Source of the DNA: an uncultured Oscillospiraceae bacterium
Lineage (GTDB): Bacteria > Bacillota > Clostridia > Oscillospirales > Oscillospiraceae
Reading direction: 5' to 3'
DNA length: 10,174 bases
Assembly (NCBI GenBank): GCA_905234005.1
Contig: CAJOFW010000011.1
Span: 1 to 10,174 of the forward strand
Of the stretch, positions 8,163 to 10,174 are shown one piece after another. The first letter of the stretch is position 1. Each line of letters starts with the position of its first letter. The notes beneath the pieces were generated by a model that saw only the letters and a program-made list of their open reading frames with translations, did not search any database and was not told the origin of the DNA. Position numbers and translations under genes: made by a program.

Positions 8163-8198
8163 AAAAACCCGGCCCGTATAAAAACGGGCCGGGTTTTT
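8163..8198 (+). terminator. Rho-independent terminator of livHMGF
   Basis: A perfect 15-bp inverted repeat (8163-8177 and 8184-8198) with a 6-base loop, GC core CCCGGCCCGT and A5/T5 ends, so the plus-strand RNA ends in a U-run (TTTTTCTT). It lies 21 bases after the livF stop. Because the arms carry A on one side and T on the other it may also work in the opposite direction. Confidence 0.92.
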
Positions 8199-8232
8199 CT
8201 TCCCCTGCAGCTCTTCAGAATCCCCCACTGCC

Positions 8233-8332
8233 TTTAATACTTTTTCTTGAAAGAAAAAGTATCAAAAAGAACTTTATATTCGCTCGAAAAGGCAGCAATT
8301 CCAAGGCTTTGCGCCCGGTAACGAAACGGAGC
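8233..8332 (+). repeat. Interspersed intergenic repeat, copy 3 (after livF)
   Basis: Third copy, plus orientation. The hairpin arms are ATACTTTTTCTT and AAGAAAAAGTAT with a short loop; then AAAAAGAACTTTATATTCG (one base different from copies 1 and 2) and the identical 21-base core at 8303-8323. The second stem is weaker here because CAATTC replaces CGTTCC opposite GAAACG. It lies 35 bases after the livF terminator, hairpin side first. The trailing TTTAATT seen in the other copies is absent. Confidence 0.85.
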
Positions 8333-8340
8333 TAAATACC

Positions 8341-8413
8341 ACAAGGCGAGCCTGGGCGAGCCTCTCGCGCCGACCAAACCCGGCATAGCCGGGTGCGATA
8401 AGCGCGAGTAACC
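8341..8413 (-). other. Structured spacer with nested hairpins
   Basis: This gene-free stretch holds a tandem GCGAGCCT (near 8346-8353 and 8355-8362), an outer stem CTCGCGC / GCGCGAG (8364-8370 and 8402-8408), and an inner perfect stem ACCCGGC / GCCGGGT (8378-8384 and 8388-8394) with a 3-base loop. On the minus strand the inner stem is followed by TTTGGTC, so it could act as a weak terminator for the gene at 8445-10157. It could equally be part of a structured RNA or another repeat; the sequence alone does not decide. Confidence 0.4.
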
Positions 8414-8440
8414 CTGTCCGGAACCGGCGGTTCCGGACAG
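8414..8440 (-). terminator. Perfect 12-bp hairpin after the beta-helix gene
   Basis: Arms 8414-8425 and 8429-8440 (CTGTCCGGAACC / GGTTCCGGACAG) pair perfectly around a 3-base loop. It starts four bases beyond the minus-strand stop codon at 8445-8447. The minus-strand tail is GGTTACTC, not a clear T-run, so it may protect the mRNA end or work with the neighbouring stem at 8378-8394; on the plus strand it is followed by TTCTTT, which could stop transcripts coming from livF. Confidence 0.55.
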
Positions 8441-8444
8441 TTCT

Positions 8445-10157
8445 TTACCGCATGCCCGGGAAGCCGCCCGGGCCGCCGGAGCGGCTCGAGCGGCTTCGGA
8501 CGGTGACCGGGGTGTAGACGGCGCAGGCGTCGGGGGTGTACGTGAGGGCGTACGGGGTGTCGTTCACGGTCAGGGTGTATGTCTGCGCCCAGAGGCGGCT
8601 GTCGGCGATGAAGAGCGCGCCGACGTCGCTTTGAAGCGTGATCTGCATGACTCTGCCGCCCGACTCGTCGGTCAGCGTCAGCGCCGTGCCCGCCGGTACC
8701 GCCGCCGCGAACTGGTACAGCAGCGAGCCGGGGATTTCGCCCTTCTCGAGCAGGAGCTCGTCCTGCCCCGCGCCGGCCGTCGGCGCGAACGCGATGACCG
8801 TGCCGTTCAGGTCGATGTCGGCAAAGGACAGCAGACTGTCCGTGCCGTCCGCCTCGAGGTAGAGGCGGCCGTTTATCGTCATCGTCCCGGCGGACTTCGC
8901 CCCACGCGGCGCGGCGATGTAGGCCGTGCCGTTGAGCGTGAACGTACCGGCGTCCACGCCGTTGTTCGACGCCGCCGCGACGAACGCGCCGCCGCTGAGC
9001 GTCACGACGTCGCCCTGCAGGGCCTCGTAGCTCTCGGTGATCGTGACGTCGCAGTCGGTGAGCGTCAGCGCGCCGACGGCGGAGAACGCGTCGTCGCCGC
9101 TCGCGACCGTGAACGTCGCGCCGGTGATCGCGGCGTCCTGCCGGGCGTGTACGCCGTCGCTTGCCGTCGTGAGGTCGAACACGCCGCCGGTGATCGTGAC
9201 GTTCTCGCCCTTGAGTCCCTTGGCGGACAGCTCCGCGAGGGCGGTCGGGCCGTAATTCTCCGGGCCTCCGGCGGTCGTGACGGTAATGACGCCGCCCGTA
9301 ACGGCGACGTCCGCCGCCGCCGCGACGCCGTCGCCCCCGGCGGAAAGCTCGATGGCGCCGCCGGTGATCTCTATATAGCCGTCCGTCGTCTTCACGGCGT
9401 CGCCGCCCGCGTCCACGGTGAGCGTGCCGCCGCGAATTGTCACGCAGTCGCTGGCCTGCACGCCGTCGTCCGCCGCCGTGACCGTGACGTCGCCGCCGTA
9501 GACGAACAGGGCGTCCTTCGTGCGGATGCCGTCCGCCGAACGGCCCGTGACCGTGAGCGCGCCGCCGCCCTCGATGATCACGTTGTCGCAGCTATAGAGG
9601 CCCGCGCCGGTCTGCAGCTCCTCGACCGTGACGACGCTCGTGCTCTCATCGAGCATATACGACGCGCCGTCGCACAGGCTGTTCTCGGAGCCGTCCGCGA
9701 GCCGGACGACCGTGAGGTCTGCCTGCTTCACATACAGCGCCGGGCCGTCGGAGCAGGTCACGGACGCGTTGTCCAGAATCAGATACACCGCGCCGTCCAG
9801 CCGCTCGACGTCGTTGCCGAGGTCGATCACGATCTGGCCGTCCGACAGCGCGCCGGTGACGTGGTACGTGCCGGGGTAGCCGATCGTCAGAACGCCGCCG
9901 GTCGTCGATACGCCGTAGCCGGACGCGGCGATGTGCCCGTCCGACAGGATGACGCTTGTCGCCCCGGCCTCGTCGTATTCGTTCGTGACGCCGAGGTACA
10001 GCGTCTCCTCGACGGACAGCGGCGCGGTCTCCGCCTGTACCGGCTCCGCCTCCGCGGTCTCCTCCGCGGGGTTCAGCCGCCCCGTGAGCGCCGCCACGCC
10101 CAGAAGCGCCGCCAGTACGAGCGCGAAACACAGCAGGGTCAGGAGTGCTTTCTTCAT
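8445..10157 (-). CDS. Cthe_2159-like beta-helical carbohydrate-binding surface protein
   Basis: A 570-residue exported protein. Residues 1-25 are a KK-hydrophobic segment (signal peptide or membrane anchor; no convincing lipobox), then an acidic linker (30-50). Residues about 55-200 form an N-terminal beta region; from about 205 to 420 the chain repeats every 21-23 residues with turn motifs such as SADGI (207-211), DDGV (230-233), GDAV (252-255), GDGV (275-278), SDGV (333-336), DDAF (355-358) and NNGV (398-401), the pattern of a parallel beta-helix with Asp/Gly turns. The C-terminus ends in GGPGGFPGMR. This layout matches the Cthe_2159 family (formerly DUF4353), whose founding member binds acidic and neutral plant polysaccharides and calcium. 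The start at 10157 has GGAGG (10167-10171) nine bases upstream. It converges on the liv operon and is not part of it. Family assignment is from recalled pattern; the ligand is unknown, and adhesin-like or structural roles are possible. Confidence 0.8.
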   Translation of the reverse strand: MKKALLTLLCFALVLAALLGVAALTGRLNPAEETAEAEPVQAETAPLSVEETLYLGVTNEYDEAGATSVILSDGHIAASGYGVSTTGGVLTIGYPGTYHVTGALSDGQIVIDLGNDVERLDGAVYLILDNASVTCSDGPALYVKQADLTVVRLADGSENSLCDGASYMLDESTSVVTVEELQTGAGLYSCDNVIIEGGGALTVTGRSADGIRTKDALFVYGGDVTVTAADDGVQASDCVTIRGGTLTVDAGGDAVKTTDGYIEITGGAIELSAGGDGVAAAADVAVTGGVITVTTAGGPENYGPTALAELSAKGLKGENVTITGGVFDLTTASDGVHARQDAAITGATFTVASGDDAFSAVGALTLTDCDVTITESYEALQGDVVTLSGGAFVAAASNNGVDAGTFTLNGTAYIAAPRGAKSAGTMTINGRLYLEADGTDSLLSFADIDLNGTVIAFAPTAGAGQDELLLEKGEIPGSLLYQFAAAVPAGTALTLTDESGGRVMQITLQSDVGALFIADSRLWAQTYTLTVNDTPYALTYTPDACAVYTPVTVRSRSSRSGGPGGFPGMR

Positions 10158-10174
10158 GCAATGGTTCCTCCGGT

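Noticed and set aside
8364..8408. tRNA-like fold in the 8341-8440 spacer
   Set aside because: No acceptor, T-loop GTTCRA or anticodon-arm pattern in the right spacing.
8641..9879. Small plus-strand frames opposite the beta-helix gene
   Set aside because: Short, Ser/Ala/Pro-rich antisense frames with no ribosome binding sites or recognisable domains.

Overview
The window looks like a chromosomal segment of a high-GC, low-complexity-loving Gram-positive gut-type Clostridia (an Oscillospiraceae-like organism is my best guess). The grounds are very GC-rich codons, strong GGAGG ribosome binding sites before almost every gene, a lipobox of the L-C-A-C-G type, a Clostridia-style CopA/CopZ pair and a Cthe_2159-type beta-helix protein. 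The taxonomic call is an inference, not a match.

Left part (1-2743, minus strand): a copper-export operon. copA encodes a Cu(+) P1B-type ATPase (N-terminal metal-binding domain, CPC, DKTGT, SEHP, GDGVND and MSLSS motifs), followed by a small CopZ-like copper chaperone and a strong rho-independent terminator. A consensus promoter sits just upstream of copA. The copA reading frame has no stop codon anywhere in the window: it runs through copZ in a different frame and past the terminator. A single +1 shift between 421 and 528 would instead give an uninterrupted CopA-CopZ fusion of about 843 residues.

Middle (2849-8198, plus strand): a complete branched-chain amino-acid-type (HAAT family) ABC importer in the order livJ (lipoprotein binding protein), livH and livM (permeases), livG and livF (ATPases). 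livJ has its own clear promoter and a 5' leader with a perfect hairpin. It is separated from livHMGF by a 262-base spacer holding a hairpin and an interspersed repeat; the other four genes are packed with 15-base spacing or short overlaps and end in a strong terminator. Binding protein made in excess over the membrane complex is the likely outcome. Branched-chain amino acids are the likely substrate, but urea or short amides cannot be excluded.

Right part (8199-10174): a spacer with a repeat copy and several nested hairpins, then a convergent minus-strand gene for a secreted or membrane-anchored Cthe_2159-like beta-helical carbohydrate-binding protein whose start lies 17 bases from the window edge.

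The least ordinary features are (i) a roughly 100-base interspersed repeat, three copies in 10 kb, always placed after a gene end with the hairpin side first in the direction of transcription, with compensatory base changes in two predicted stems; and (ii) the copA/copZ frame anomaly. I see no phage, transposase, CRISPR, tRNA or rRNA, and no clearly new multi-gene system.
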